A stretch of 20,453 bases of DNA from Acanthaster planci. Its lineage: Eukaryota > Echinodermata > Asteroidea > Valvatida > Acanthasteridae. Positions 1-9,062 of the stretch are shown here, one piece after another. Location: contig NW_019091629.1 in assembly GCF_001949145.1 (NCBI RefSeq), positions 271,730 to 292,182 on the forward strand, written 5' to 3'. Position numbers and translations under genes: made by a program. Below the pieces are notes generated by a model. It made no database searches. It had not been told where the DNA came from and worked only from the letters and a program-made list of their open reading frames with translations. The stretch's first letter is position 1. Every line of letters begins with the position of its first letter.

Positions 1-83
1 CTCTTTGTGTCGTGTTTTCCACGAGTGTAAAGAAAGAGTGTTAAAATGTATAGAAATGACATTTTAGGCTCACATTGGTGTGA

Positions 84-351
84 CATTTATCATCTAATAA
101 TGGCAAAACGTGGCCCACGTTTCGGGAAAAAATTCCCTCTGTTGGAGGTATTTTATATTTTGACCACCGTTCAGAACAAAACGATCGATCGTTATTTTTA
201 CTCCAATACCAACATTTGTTGTTTTACAAAACGCGGAGTGTCGAGCGCCGCTGGAAAAGAGATGGGAGATGTAATATCCCCCATCCTTCAACTGGTTAAA
301 TTTTTTCCAAACTGTCAAAACTGTCAAAAGAGACCAGCATGAATAGCTTGC
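84..351 (+). repeat. Diverged direct repeat, copy R1 (~265 bp)
   Basis: This stretch aligns end to end with 659-923 at roughly 75% identity by eye. Shared landmarks in the same order are ATAATxGCAAAAC, GGAGGTATTT, ACATTTGTTG, AACGCGGAGT, GATGGGAGAT, AAACTGTCAAAA and a final ATGAAxAGCT. A shorter third match lies at ~11350-11432. The 98-codon + ORF across it has no recognisable domain and is not preserved in the second copy, so I treat it as a non-coding repeat. It may be duplicated flanking DNA of the receptor array or an old transposon fragment. Confidence 0.7.
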
Positions 352-658
352 TACATTTTTCTGTTTCCTGCATAAAACTCTATTTCCAGTTCAGTCGTAT
401 TTGTAAGGGTCGCTCTTTGATCTATTTTGTGAAAAATACAAAGAAGACCCGCTGACCAAGAGACCGATATTAATTCCAATTTTCATATGAAATTGAAGAA
501 TTGGTATGAATTAAAGTTTGCATTTTTAACAGTTTTACATTTCCCCCTAGAACTTGTTGCAAAATGTAACATCCTGCGGGTCGATCGATAATCATTCCAC
601 ACAAGAGGACGCCTTTCAGTTAAAGAGGAATTACCTAACCGGGTTCTGTTGCTTAATT

Positions 659-923
659 TTTTATCTGATAATAGCAAAACTTGGACAATGTATCAGAAAC
701 AAAATTCCTCGAGTGGAGGTATTTGATATTTTGATCAACATTCAAAATGTTTGATCGTAATTATTTACTCCACTGAGCAACATTTGTTGCTGTACCATAA
801 ACGCGGAGTTTTGATCCCTGCTTGAAAACAGATGGGAGATATGATATCGCCCCTCCCTCCTTCTGGTCAGTGTTTTTCCCCAAACTGTCAAAATTATCGA
901 AAGTGACCGCAATGAACAGCTGC
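659..923 (+). repeat. Diverged direct repeat, copy R2 (~265 bp)
   Basis: Second copy of the repeat at 84-351, in the same orientation and about 575 bp further on. Its 3' end (ATGAACAGCTGC) coincides with the point where the decayed reverse-transcriptase frame begins, so a 5'-truncated retrotransposon may have landed at the end of this repeat. The 350-658 spacer between R1 and R2 shows nothing else I recognise. Part of it (TTCCACACAA and a following TTAAGAGG-like block near 595-625) resembles ~11250-11285, next to R3. Confidence 0.7.
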
Positions 924-2190
924 GTTCTGCGTTCTCTAAGAAAGATTTTGATTGTGTTGATCAATGTTTTCTTTGGTTTGAGTTAGCGAAATTTGGTATT
1001 AGTTCAAATGCCATTCGTGATTTGCGTAGTATGTACAGGTCCATTTAGATTCGTGTAAAACTCAAACGTGGTATGGAATGACTCCTACTCTTCATTGTAA
1101 TCCTGGTGTTCAACAGTGTTACGTTTAACTGTCCACTTCTATTTTCCATGTTTTAAAATCTGATCGAAAGCGAACTGAGTAGGGCTCCTTTTCATGGTGT
1201 TTAAGTAGGTTCTCGTGATGTGAGATCTTGGTGCATATGACATGATTATTCTATCTGATACATTATGGCTGTATTCAGTAACTTCAAAAAATACCCGAAG
1301 TCTACTGCAATAAAAGGATATTAACTGACAATGTTGAGAAAAACAATGATAAAAAATTAGTGGTGATTCGTTTCGGAAAAAATCAGGGTAGACGTATTAT
1401 CATTTAATATTAATGATGAACGTATAAATATTTGTTGACACACAGTCATATATCGGTTTGTTTGGCAGATTTTTTTCACTTAAATCCGCTACAAAATCTT
1501 ACTAATTGAGCATGTTGTAAAAGCATTGGTTATGGCTGTGATTTAGCTCCAAAAACTGTTGTGAAAATTTTGGGATATTAAATGGAACAAATATCTTATG
1601 AAATAAAACATAAAGGAGATTTTAGTTCTACTGAAACTGTTCAGCTAAACTGGTTAAAATTATTTCAGATGTCAAAAGACGCACTCTGAATGATGTAGTG
1701 TTAGTACGGTAGTATTAGGTGGGTTTCCATTTTTTGTTGATTACAATGGTCGTTCTCTTAAGTAGTGGCTTTATTTGTCCCATAAACCCCAGAATTCCAC
1801 TTCTGAACAATGTATTTTGTGAAGCACTACTTTTCCGTTAAGAATTCATCATGAATCGTCACTTCACGGACTTGTTTCGATTCGGTTGACCGGAATGTTC
1901 ACATTCGTATTTTGGGAAGAAAAAATCCGAGGACTTTATCGCATACTTTGACAGATCTGCACCAAACGGTCTGTATAGTGACTTCAGAAAGTACCATATA
2001 CCAAAAAAGTACTTATTAGTTTGAACCTTACGATACTTGTTAATTTAACTATTTAACTTTATGTTTCATCTATCTCTATTAAGCTGTTCATCTCATAAGT
2101 CGTTGATTGAAGGAAAGGTTATGTTCACATTGTTTACAAGATGTTGAAATGCATTATTTCTTCAAATGTCATATATTACGATGAGCTTTG
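917..2190 (+). pseudogene. Decayed non-LTR retrotransposon ORF (reverse transcriptase to C-terminal zinc knuckle)
   Basis: The three + frames, read in turn, give the landmarks of a LINE-type ORF2 in correct order. About 917-1040 gives an FDCVD core, then LWFELAKFGI and SMYRS (RT blocks 2-3). About 1105-1150 gives a GVQQ / CPLLF block (RT 4). Near 1232-1262 is an AYDMIILSD stretch in place of the YADD catalytic motif. About 1335-1395 gives NVEK followed by KLVVIRFGK. About 1690-1800 gives a GRFP/YNGRSLK-like thumb region. Near 2100-2170 an SSHKSLIEG stretch is followed by C-x2-C-x6-H-x4-C. Many stops and frameshifts make it dead. The N-terminal endonuclease is absent, as in 5'-truncated insertions. 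The clade is not assigned. Confidence 0.75.
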
Positions 2191-2963
2191 ATAGTGAAAT
2201 GGGCACCAGTTTTAATGATCTGATGTTGGATGGACGTTTTACAAGGTGCCGTGGGCAATATTCATCAAGTCATGTGGACGGTAAGGAGCACAACAGAAAC
2301 GAAGTCCTGTGCCTGGTGATCCCAATGGCCAGAGTCATGAGAGTATAAAGAAGGATGAAACTTGCTTATACCTGCCATAGTTATCGCGAACTCGTAGGTA
2401 GCAAACTAATGCTGGGAGCCTACCCACGAGTACAGTCTTTAACAATCCTTTGTGGATGTTAACTGTTCCCTTGGGGCTGGAAGAAGAAAGCCAGCTGGCC
2501 GTGGGTATGAATTAGGTTTGCATGGCAGACCAAACGAGGAACTTGTCTTCGGACGAAAAATTGTTTGCATGCGTAAACATTGAGATTGCAAAATCGGATG
2601 TCTGGCTATTTATGCAATTGATCTAGAGCCAAGAGATCTAGCAGGGTGCAGCTACTAGTCTCAATAACCTTTCCAGTTGGTTGCTAGCTATATAGATCAA
2701 CTCAACCTCATTTGAACGATCGTATATCTTGGTCTTTTTGCTAACAGCATGGGGATCACGTTGTGCAACTCAGACGTATATCGAACGTGAAACACCAGAC
2801 ACACACTGCCATTGCACAAATTGCAACAATTCTGTGGCGATCTCCATTTCAAACTGACCACCACCAGCGACAAGTAGCAGCAAGATATGAAACGTGTCCA
2901 GCCACATCATCCAAAGTGTTTCACGTAATGTCTTTGTGTGAGCAGCAGTAGGTTTTGTAAACC
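2191..2963. other. Non-coding spacer between LINE relic and receptor copy 1
   Basis: No gene is supported here. The short ORFs on both strands have no recognisable domain. The only structure seen is an imperfect hairpin (2391-2402 with 2418-2430, CTCGTAGGTAGC against its near-complement). A TATATAG near 2687 lies about 275 bp before the ATG of copy 1 and could be a promoter relic, but this is weak. Confidence 0.4.
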
Positions 2964-4398
2964 ATGGGCTTTGACAACGAGCTACACGGGCAGCGCTTCC
3001 CTGTAATGGACGCATTGCTTACAATAATTTCCTGCTTAGCTGTGTTTGGTAATGGCATGGTGGTTACCGTTATCCTGCTCAGACGACGAGTGTTCCACTC
3101 AGTGTAGACCAATCACCTCGTCCTGCACCAGTCCTTCGTTGGCTTTTTCCCTGGAGTGGTGACTTTCGTCTTTCGCGTCGTTGTTAACAACCGAAACATT
3201 TCAGTATCAGTCGAAGGAAATATCCAATATCAACTGCTTTGTCGCATTGTATACGGGGATTTGCTATTTTGGTGGATAAGCGAAGCGTCCACAGACAACC
3301 TCGTTTTCATATCGTTGGAGCGATTCATGGCGACCTGCCATCCTGTGAAACATCGCAACTCTTTGTCAACAACCAAGCTTAAGTTTGGCATGGAAGCTGC
3401 CTGGGGGGATTGGGTTCTTGTACAGCTGTCATATAGAGGGATCCCAGTACGACGCTTTTAGTGTTGATCTGCGCACTTCCGCGTTTGAAAACGAGGCTGT
3501 ATGTGTCAGCTTCAATTCCTAATACGATCAGACGATTGAAAGTAAGGAGTTAAGACTCAAAATACATAAAGGTATGTTAAATTCAGACTTTTCAGGCTGC
3601 AAATTTTTGTGGACGAGTCTTTCAGGATGACTCGACACGTAAAATCAAAAGAAAAAATAACGACAATTGATCGCGAACTAATGTACCTGAGATGGCCGTG
3701 TATCTTATGCTGTGGGCTTGGTTTAAACTGAAGTGGCGTCACACTTACGAGCCGGATACTCCATGTACTGTGTGAACTCCACGGGCACGCGTGACAAAGT
3801 TCAACAAAGAGAGCCTCGGTTTCGATGCAGATATGCGCAGACGGCGTTAATGCGAAATCGCTCTATTCCATTTGTCGTTGAACCATAGCAGGGACAGTGT
3901 CGGGAAATAGAAAAAGGGCACGTTGTTAAAGCTCTTGGAACTCTACTGGTATTTGGTGTTGAACGCCTCGTGCCTGCTACAATGTTGATCTTCGCATACG
4001 GTAAGATTCTCATCAAGCTAACACAGAAACTTGACAATGCACTGAACGGGGCTCGGAATGTCAAGAGCAGAGCCAAAAAGAGCGTGTTCGTTACTACCTT
4101 GCTCATAGGTTTGATTTTTGCGGCGAGCAGGACACCGACAGAAGTGTTATTCATTTATGAACGAATCTCAGGAGATCGGAAGGTCTGGTTGTACTGCCTG
4201 TTTACTAGCCTATCGGCCTGTAATATTTTTGTCAATCCGATCATTTACTGCTTCAAGTATGAACATTTTCGATCTGAGAAGCCTCATCTTAAAAAAAATG
4301 TCGACGAAGCCGATTGGGTGACGGTGCAGGTGGTGATGCCCCGGTTGTCACCAGTTGTCGCGGTTGTCGCCCAAAGAATCAACAGAATGATCCGTTAA
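2964..4398 (+). pseudogene. Class A GPCR pseudogene, array copy 1
   Basis: Clearly homologous to the intact receptors at 6195 and 9063. ATG 2964 opens a frame with TM1 (CLAVFGNGMVV) and RRRVF. An in-frame TAG at 3105-3107, within an extra codon, breaks ICL1. TM2 has Gly in place of the sodium-site Asp. TM3 and ICL2 (CRIVYG, then SLERFMATCHPVKHR) are well kept. A run of six G at 3403-3408 shifts the frame in TM4. About 425 bp of foreign sequence then separates TM4 from ECL2. The gene resumes near 3865 in another frame with the ECL2 Cys, a TAG at 3886-3888, TM5 (RLVPATMLIFAYGKI), ICL3, TM6 with SRTP in place of CWTP, and TM7 NPIIYCFKYEHF. It stops at 4396-4398. The C-tail does not match the other copies. 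It is non-functional as a receptor. Confidence 0.92.
3439..3864. mobile_element. Insertion with imperfect inverted repeats inside receptor copy 1 (possible MITE)
   Basis: Receptor similarity stops after the TM4 codons near 3438 and resumes near 3865, so about 425 bp was added. The insert carries inverted segments near its ends. TCTGCGCA at 3468-3475 pairs with TGCGCAGA at 3834-3841, and GAAAACGAGGCT at 3487-3498 pairs with AGCCTCGGTTTC at 3812-3823 (11 of 12). The order and spacing are those of a ~40-bp imperfect terminal inverted repeat. There is no coding capacity. I could not define a target-site duplication, so the exact ends and the superfamily are unknown. It lacks GT...AG ends at the similarity breakpoints, so it is not an obvious intron. 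Confidence 0.45.
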
Positions 4399-5378
4399 TT
4401 AATGCAAATTTGCATATTCATCAGCAAAACCGTGATATCATCCGAGGCACTGAACGTCGATGTGGCATTGATGTTTGCCCCCCCCCCCGAAAAGTTGGAG
4501 TTTTCTGTACATTTTGCTGTCGTGTATTTTCATTTCCTTTGCAATTTGTAGGTATAAGCCTATGGCAATAGCCAGTGAACAGCCTTTTCTCAGAAATGTT
4601 TTCCAACGGCAAATGCAATGTTGTTCAAAATGTGATTATGGAAACCTGAACCTGCAAACTACATTTTATTTTCCCTGGTTTACAACACACAACAGCGCCC
4701 GCATTCGTCTAGAAAAGCTTGGAGAATCTTTAATGCTTTATACAATCTTCCGTGTAAAAACTAAATAAAGATTGCTACTGGCGTCAAAAGAACGAGTTGA
4801 AGTCCTCTGCAATTAAATGGCTGTTTCGTTGTTTCGGGGCGAGGGCACCTGCATGCGTGAGGTCTGGCTTGCTCGCACTTAACTGTGAATTAAAAGAGGT
4901 GGACAGTGAGAGCGACTTCGATTTGCTCGTACATCGACAATCTTGATTAACACTGGATCGCATGATAAAGTTGAACCGTCCTAATTTGAACCAGAGTATT
5001 TTCAGGCAGATGGCTGCGGTCATTTGCCGAGAATGATATTCAACTTACTTTACCCGTTTTTCTCGGTTCTTGTGTTACAACCTCTGGCGGAACAAGAGCC
5101 GTATTATGACATCATCAAATCGTTAGATTTGTTTGCCGCCCCCCCCCGCCGTATTTTTCTTTTTTTACTCTGAGCATTCTTGCGGTGGAACTAAACTCCC
5201 AAAAGACTATTTTTTTTATATAAACGCGAAGAGAAGCTGCCATGTCAGTCATTATTTATATAATAACCTTTTCACATGACAGCAATGTGACTGAACTTTA
5301 AAGGGAGTATGCTCATTGGCATAGAGTTGCATAGACCTACAAAAAGCTCTGCATCTGCATTATGAACAGCGTCCCCTG
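4399..5378. other. Non-coding spacer downstream of copy 1
   Basis: No gene is seen. The stretch contains homopolymeric C runs near 4480 and 5140 and AT-rich DNA. Short ORFs here have no domain signature. Confidence 0.4.
4764..4769 (+). promoter_or_regulatory. Candidate polyadenylation signal AATAAA (copy 1 relic)
   Basis: A canonical AATAAA sits 366 nt after the stop of the copy 1 pseudogene, on the same strand. It could be the ancestral poly(A) signal of that gene. A single hexamer in AT-rich DNA is weak evidence. Confidence 0.3.
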
Positions 5379-5698
5379 GTGTAGTGCAGCGGTGTATCCA
5401 GATTTTGGTGAGGGGGGGGGGCAAAATCAAAAGCGAATGCGGCTTTAGGTTAGTCAATATGACGTTAGGGAGGGAAAAATGCAAAAGCCTTACTCACCGT
5501 CCCGACATCCTTGCTTTTGCTAGTGTTGTTTTCTTAGGGATTTGGTGCTAATATTTGATGGACAAATATATCGATTACATGTTGTACTTTATTTCTTACT
5601 CACCTATGAAGTATGTTTTTGTTAAAGAAAATCCGTCGGGGCATGGGGGAAAGTCGCCCCCTGCCCCCTCCTCTGCTGGATACGCCACTGGTGTAGTG
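5379..5698. mobile_element. hAT-type MITE (304 bp) with 8-bp target-site duplication
   Basis: The element runs 5387-5690. Its left end CAGCGGTGTATCCAG and the reverse complement of its right end, CAGTGGCGTATCCAG, match at 13 of 15 positions. The inverted similarity extends inward as a G-rich / C-rich arm pair. The ends are flanked by a perfect 8-bp direct repeat, GTGTAGTG, at 5379-5386 and 5691-5698. An 8-bp target-site duplication with CAG...CTG ends is the signature of the hAT superfamily. There is no transposase frame inside, so this is a non-autonomous element mobilised in trans. The intact duplication and similar ends suggest a fairly recent insertion. Confidence 0.85.
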
Positions 5699-6194
5699 GT
5701 GCCCAGGTATTAAGTCATCACCACCAGTCCCTTCCCGACATATTTCCGCCACTGGGTCTCCACTTAGGACAATAATAGAAAAAAACTGAGGCAAAACTCG
5801 AATCACAGGACTTCATGTTTCAATGCCCAGTAAAAACAGATTGGGCATGAATTTGGAACAACTGCCACCGACAAGAAAAAAAAGCCCAAATTGTTGTAAT
5901 TCTTCAAATAGCTTAAACCTGCTCATAAACTTCTCACTTGTCGCATGCATTGCATTTATTTTTCGTCGTGAATCTGAGTGAATTTGTTGGCCATGGCATG
6001 TGTCTTTATTAATGAGGTATAGGTTTAATGTTTATCCCAGAAGCTGTCGCAGTCTGTGCTCGCTATTAGTCATTTGAAGTTGGTCGCGACATGCTTGTAC
6101 CTCTACAGCATCATTTGCCTGTGGTGGGCTGCAGGAAGAACATCATGTTTATTGTTTTTGAGGAATAACATCGAGGGTGCGGATCGCCATTGAT
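5699..6194. other. Upstream region of receptor copy 2
   Basis: AT-rich non-coding DNA presumed to hold the promoter and 5' UTR of the gene at 6195. I see no clear TATA box. An in-frame TGA at 6159-6161 closes the receptor frame upstream, which supports a start in the 6195 region unless a 5' exon is spliced in. Confidence 0.4.
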
Positions 6195-7190
6195 ATGGGA
6201 AACGCCACGACCAACGAATGGGTCAAAATCCCCAAAAGCCGTCTGTTAGACGCAGTGAACACCGTGATCGCCTGCCTGGCTGTGCTTGGTAACGGCATGG
6301 TGATTACCGTCATGCTGCTCCGACGACGAGTGTTCAGCTCCTTCACAAATCGCCTCATCTTGCACCAGTCCGTCATTGACTCAATAGCTGGAGTTGTGTT
6401 TCTCTTCAGCCGCGTGGTTCTACAGAGCAGTTACAAATCAGTATCCTTCGAAGGTAATGTTTACGACCAGTTTATCTGTCGTGTCATCAACTCAGAAGTT
6501 TTCCTATGGTGCGTAAGCGTGACGTCTACGTACAACTTGGTCATCATATCCTTAGAGCGCTTCATGGCGACATGTCACCCCGTGAAACATCGGAATACTT
6601 GGTCTGCAGCCAAACTCAAGCTGGCTATGGCAAGTGCCTGGGGTATCGGCGTCATGTACAGTTCACATATAATGTTTGTGTTTGAATCACACCAAGGGGG
6701 TTGTCGACCTACGGAAATGGAAACCGGCTTGAAAATGCTGGAGATTTTGGTAGTGGTTGTGATCGAATATTTGGTACCCATCACCATTCTTATGTATACA
6801 TACAGCCAAATACTCATCATGTTAACTAGGAAGATTGCTAATCAAGGGCAAGGTCTTCGGAATGGTGCCATGAGTAAAGCCAAGAAGAACGTCCTCGTTA
6901 CAACCATGCTAATAAGTGTCATGTTTGTGGTGTGCTGGACACCATCGGAGGTCTGGCTTGTGTATGCACACGCTTCGGGCGACTGGGGAGGCTGGCTGTA
7001 TGCAACCGTCTTTATCCTGATAGCCTGCAACATGTCCGTTAACCCCGTGATTTACTGCTTCAAGTACGAAAGTTTTCGATCCCAATTGGCAAATATCATC
7101 CAGACTCGATTCCGGAGAAAGCACGTTGTTAACGGGGAGGCCGTTTCCACACCAGAGCACGCCACAGAAATGCACCCAGATGACTATTAG
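6195..7190 (+). CDS. Orphan class A (rhodopsin-like) GPCR, intronless, array copy 2
   Basis: A 331-residue seven-helix receptor in one uninterrupted frame. The ATG at 6195 is chosen because it matches the start and length of the paralogue at 9063 and because the frame is closed at 6159; a GTG at 6177 is not a credible animal start. Residue landmarks: N-glycosylation site at Asn3, TM1 Asn33 (GNGMV), TM2 Asp62, disulfide Cys95 and ECL2 Cys170, ERF at 121-123 in place of DRY, TM4 Trp149, TM5 Pro195 and Tyr203, TM6 CWTP at 247-250, TM7 NPVIY at 283-287, helix 8 Phe294. All activation-switch positions are present, so it should be a signalling plasma-membrane receptor. TM3 has Leu where amine receptors have Asp. 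The C-tail is short, with no Cys palmitoylation site. The ligand is unknown; peptide or chemosensory ligands are possible. It is one of two intact members of the array. Confidence 0.95.
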   Translation: MGNATTNEWVKIPKSRLLDAVNTVIACLAVLGNGMVITVMLLRRRVFSSFTNRLILHQSVIDSIAGVVFLFSRVVLQSSYKSVSFEGNVYDQFICRVINSEVFLWCVSVTSTYNLVIISLERFMATCHPVKHRNTWSAAKLKLAMASAWGIGVMYSSHIMFVFESHQGGCRPTEMETGLKMLEILVVVVIEYLVPITILMYTYSQILIMLTRKIANQGQGLRNGAMSKAKKNVLVTTMLISVMFVVCWTPSEVWLVYAHASGDWGGWLYATVFILIACNMSVNPVIYCFKYESFRSQLANIIQTRFRRKHVVNGEAVSTPEHATEMHPDDY

Positions 7191-8749
7191 TGTTCACAAC
7201 GCCAATGATCTATAAATCTTAAAGCCTATGGGCCTCAAGATGGACCAAGAGAGGGCGCTAATTTCTTAGCAACGGAGGCCCCCTTTGGTCGGAAACGAAC
7301 TTTGCTGGTTCACAAACGACTAGGAAATGCATGGTCGCATTGCTACAAACAAAATGAAAACTCCTGACAAACATGCTTCTTTTCAACCGACAAAGGGGGT
7401 GCTTCTGCTCGAGACGAATTGTGTAATAACGAATCATCAAAAGGGAGGTAGTATTAAACATACATTGCGTCAATTACTGTAGATTGTCATGTCATGATTG
7501 AAGATAAAAGTATTTAAGAATATACCAACATCAATATCACCTCCTTGAATGGGTCTCTTGATCGTGTTTTGGATACAACTTGGAAAACATTGTTCGCTTT
7601 CTTAAAGAAATGATTGCAGTATTTCGATGGAGCAGTTTATGGCGACCGAGTTTCTGTTTGCTGACAGGCTAAAATTTTAAAGCTGAGTTGTTCGTCGATT
7701 CTATCACAGTGATTACCGTTTTCTTACCAGCATGTTCGATTTTTATAGCAACGCTAATTAAAAAAAAAACCCGTCCAAACAATCCAGTGTGGGTAAAATG
7801 CAGGGTGGATTAATTGAGGAGGTACCCAGGTAGCTTTTTTTTTCAAGATGGCCGCCGCTGAAAGCCAATTGACGCAATTCATTGTTGTTGATGTGCTTAC
7901 CTTTCTACACGTATCAGGATATGATTTTTTCATTATTGCAGTAACGTTGTTTGATTTTGTTTTTATGTTTTGTGTCAGTGGAAGGGTTGACCCCCCTCGG
8001 ATTCCATGCCAGGGCGGGGCATTCCCCATGACCCTTCTAGTTAAAGCAGTAAAATTAGCCTATGGAGATATGCCGTTAATCGAAATGGTTTTTACTCACT
8101 TCTTTGCACATATTTAGTCTTTCAAGCATTTAAAGGTCTTAGACCCATCACGCTGTACTTGCGTTTCAAGCATGTTCTTTAACTATTCTGTACCGGTACT
8201 GTAATTTTGTGAGATATCGTCACAATACAGATCTCCCCGCTGAGCCAGTATAGGCTTTTTCCGGTTACGTTTTGTAATCATTATGACATCAATCTTGTGA
8301 GAAGACTTACTATTCTCGCAGAACGCCCATTTTCCGAGACAGCTCAGCCAAACACGTCAACTTTCCTATTAACGGCCTCAACACAAAACGGTTAGCAGGT
8401 GTGAAAACCTTTTTTTTCACCTCAGAGTAAAATTTTTCAGTCCTCGTTCAGTCCATTTATTCATATACATGTTTCCACTAGTGATTCTTTCATTTTCACC
8501 ACCTTGTGTACACTCAAATCTTCGTCCTTGGCAGAAACTGCCATTGTAGTTACATCGGCCTTTATGCCGAGTTAATACCCAAATTGCTTCTTTGCAAAAT
8601 ATTAGGCTTGGTTGAGGGCAAACATGATTTCCAAACTTTTACTACAATAATATCAAAGCCTTTAGGATTTCAACACCTCAATTTCACACACTGAAAGCCT
8701 TCACTTCCTATTGAGGCATGTGAAAATGAGTGAACGGTAAATTTGATTA
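7191..8749. other. Spacer between receptor copies 2 and 3
   Basis: This holds the 3' flank of copy 2 and the distal upstream region of copy 3. An ATTAAA at 7453-7458, 262 nt after the stop, is a possible weak poly(A) signal. An 89-codon ATG frame at 7848-8117 has a good start context (CAAGATGG) and one hydrophobic stretch but no family resemblance, and I do not call it a gene. The segment near 8500-8600 is weakly similar to ~11045-11150, in line with receptor flanks having been duplicated along with the genes. Confidence 0.35.
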
Positions 8750-8757
8750 TATATAAA
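8750..8757 (+). promoter_or_regulatory. Candidate TATA box of receptor copy 3
   Basis: TATATAAA lies 306 bp before the ATG at 9063, in a less AT-rich context downstream (GGCGGCGAC). Transcription would start near 8780 and give a ~280-nt 5' UTR. It is the best core-promoter match upstream of any array member, but it rests on sequence only. Confidence 0.4.
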
Positions 8758-9062
8758 GCTTAAGTGGCGGCGACACTGAGCACTCTAAATGTTCAAAATA
8801 TTCCAGAGTCCCATTGTTTCTTTAAGAATGAAAGTTTTGCGTTGAAGTGGCACGAGATTGCATTGCAGATTGTGTTGTCAATCAGAATGGAATGGTTCAT
8901 ATCGAGTTTCTAGCTGAATAGATGAATACGGCAGCATTTTGTTAAGTGCAGTCTTCAAGGACCAACTCTAGGCGCGGATTACTAGCCTGTCAGCGAGCAC
9001 TACCTACAGCTCTGGCAGCCTCTGCACATGCGATAACGTCCTCAGTCAGTCGGCAAGAAATC

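Noticed and set aside
3439-3890. Reading the break in copy 1 as an intron
   Set aside because: The similarity breakpoints lack GT...AG, paralogues are intronless, and the separate stop at 3105 and G-run frameshift would still break the gene.
8016-8025. GGGGCATTCC, a match to the kappa-B consensus
   Set aside because: One 10-bp match in 20 kb is expected by chance and no promoter is nearby.
7848-8117. 89-codon + frame with good start context (CAAGATGG) and a hydrophobic stretch
   Set aside because: No family resemblance, no paralogue in the window and a length reachable by chance. The start region GATGGCCGCC resembles a YY1-type site but this is one short match.
8946-9062. In-frame 5' extension of receptor copy 3
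   Set aside because: Begins with GTG and has no ATG; the ATG at 9063 gives exactly the 331-residue length of copy 2. A spliced upstream exon cannot be excluded.
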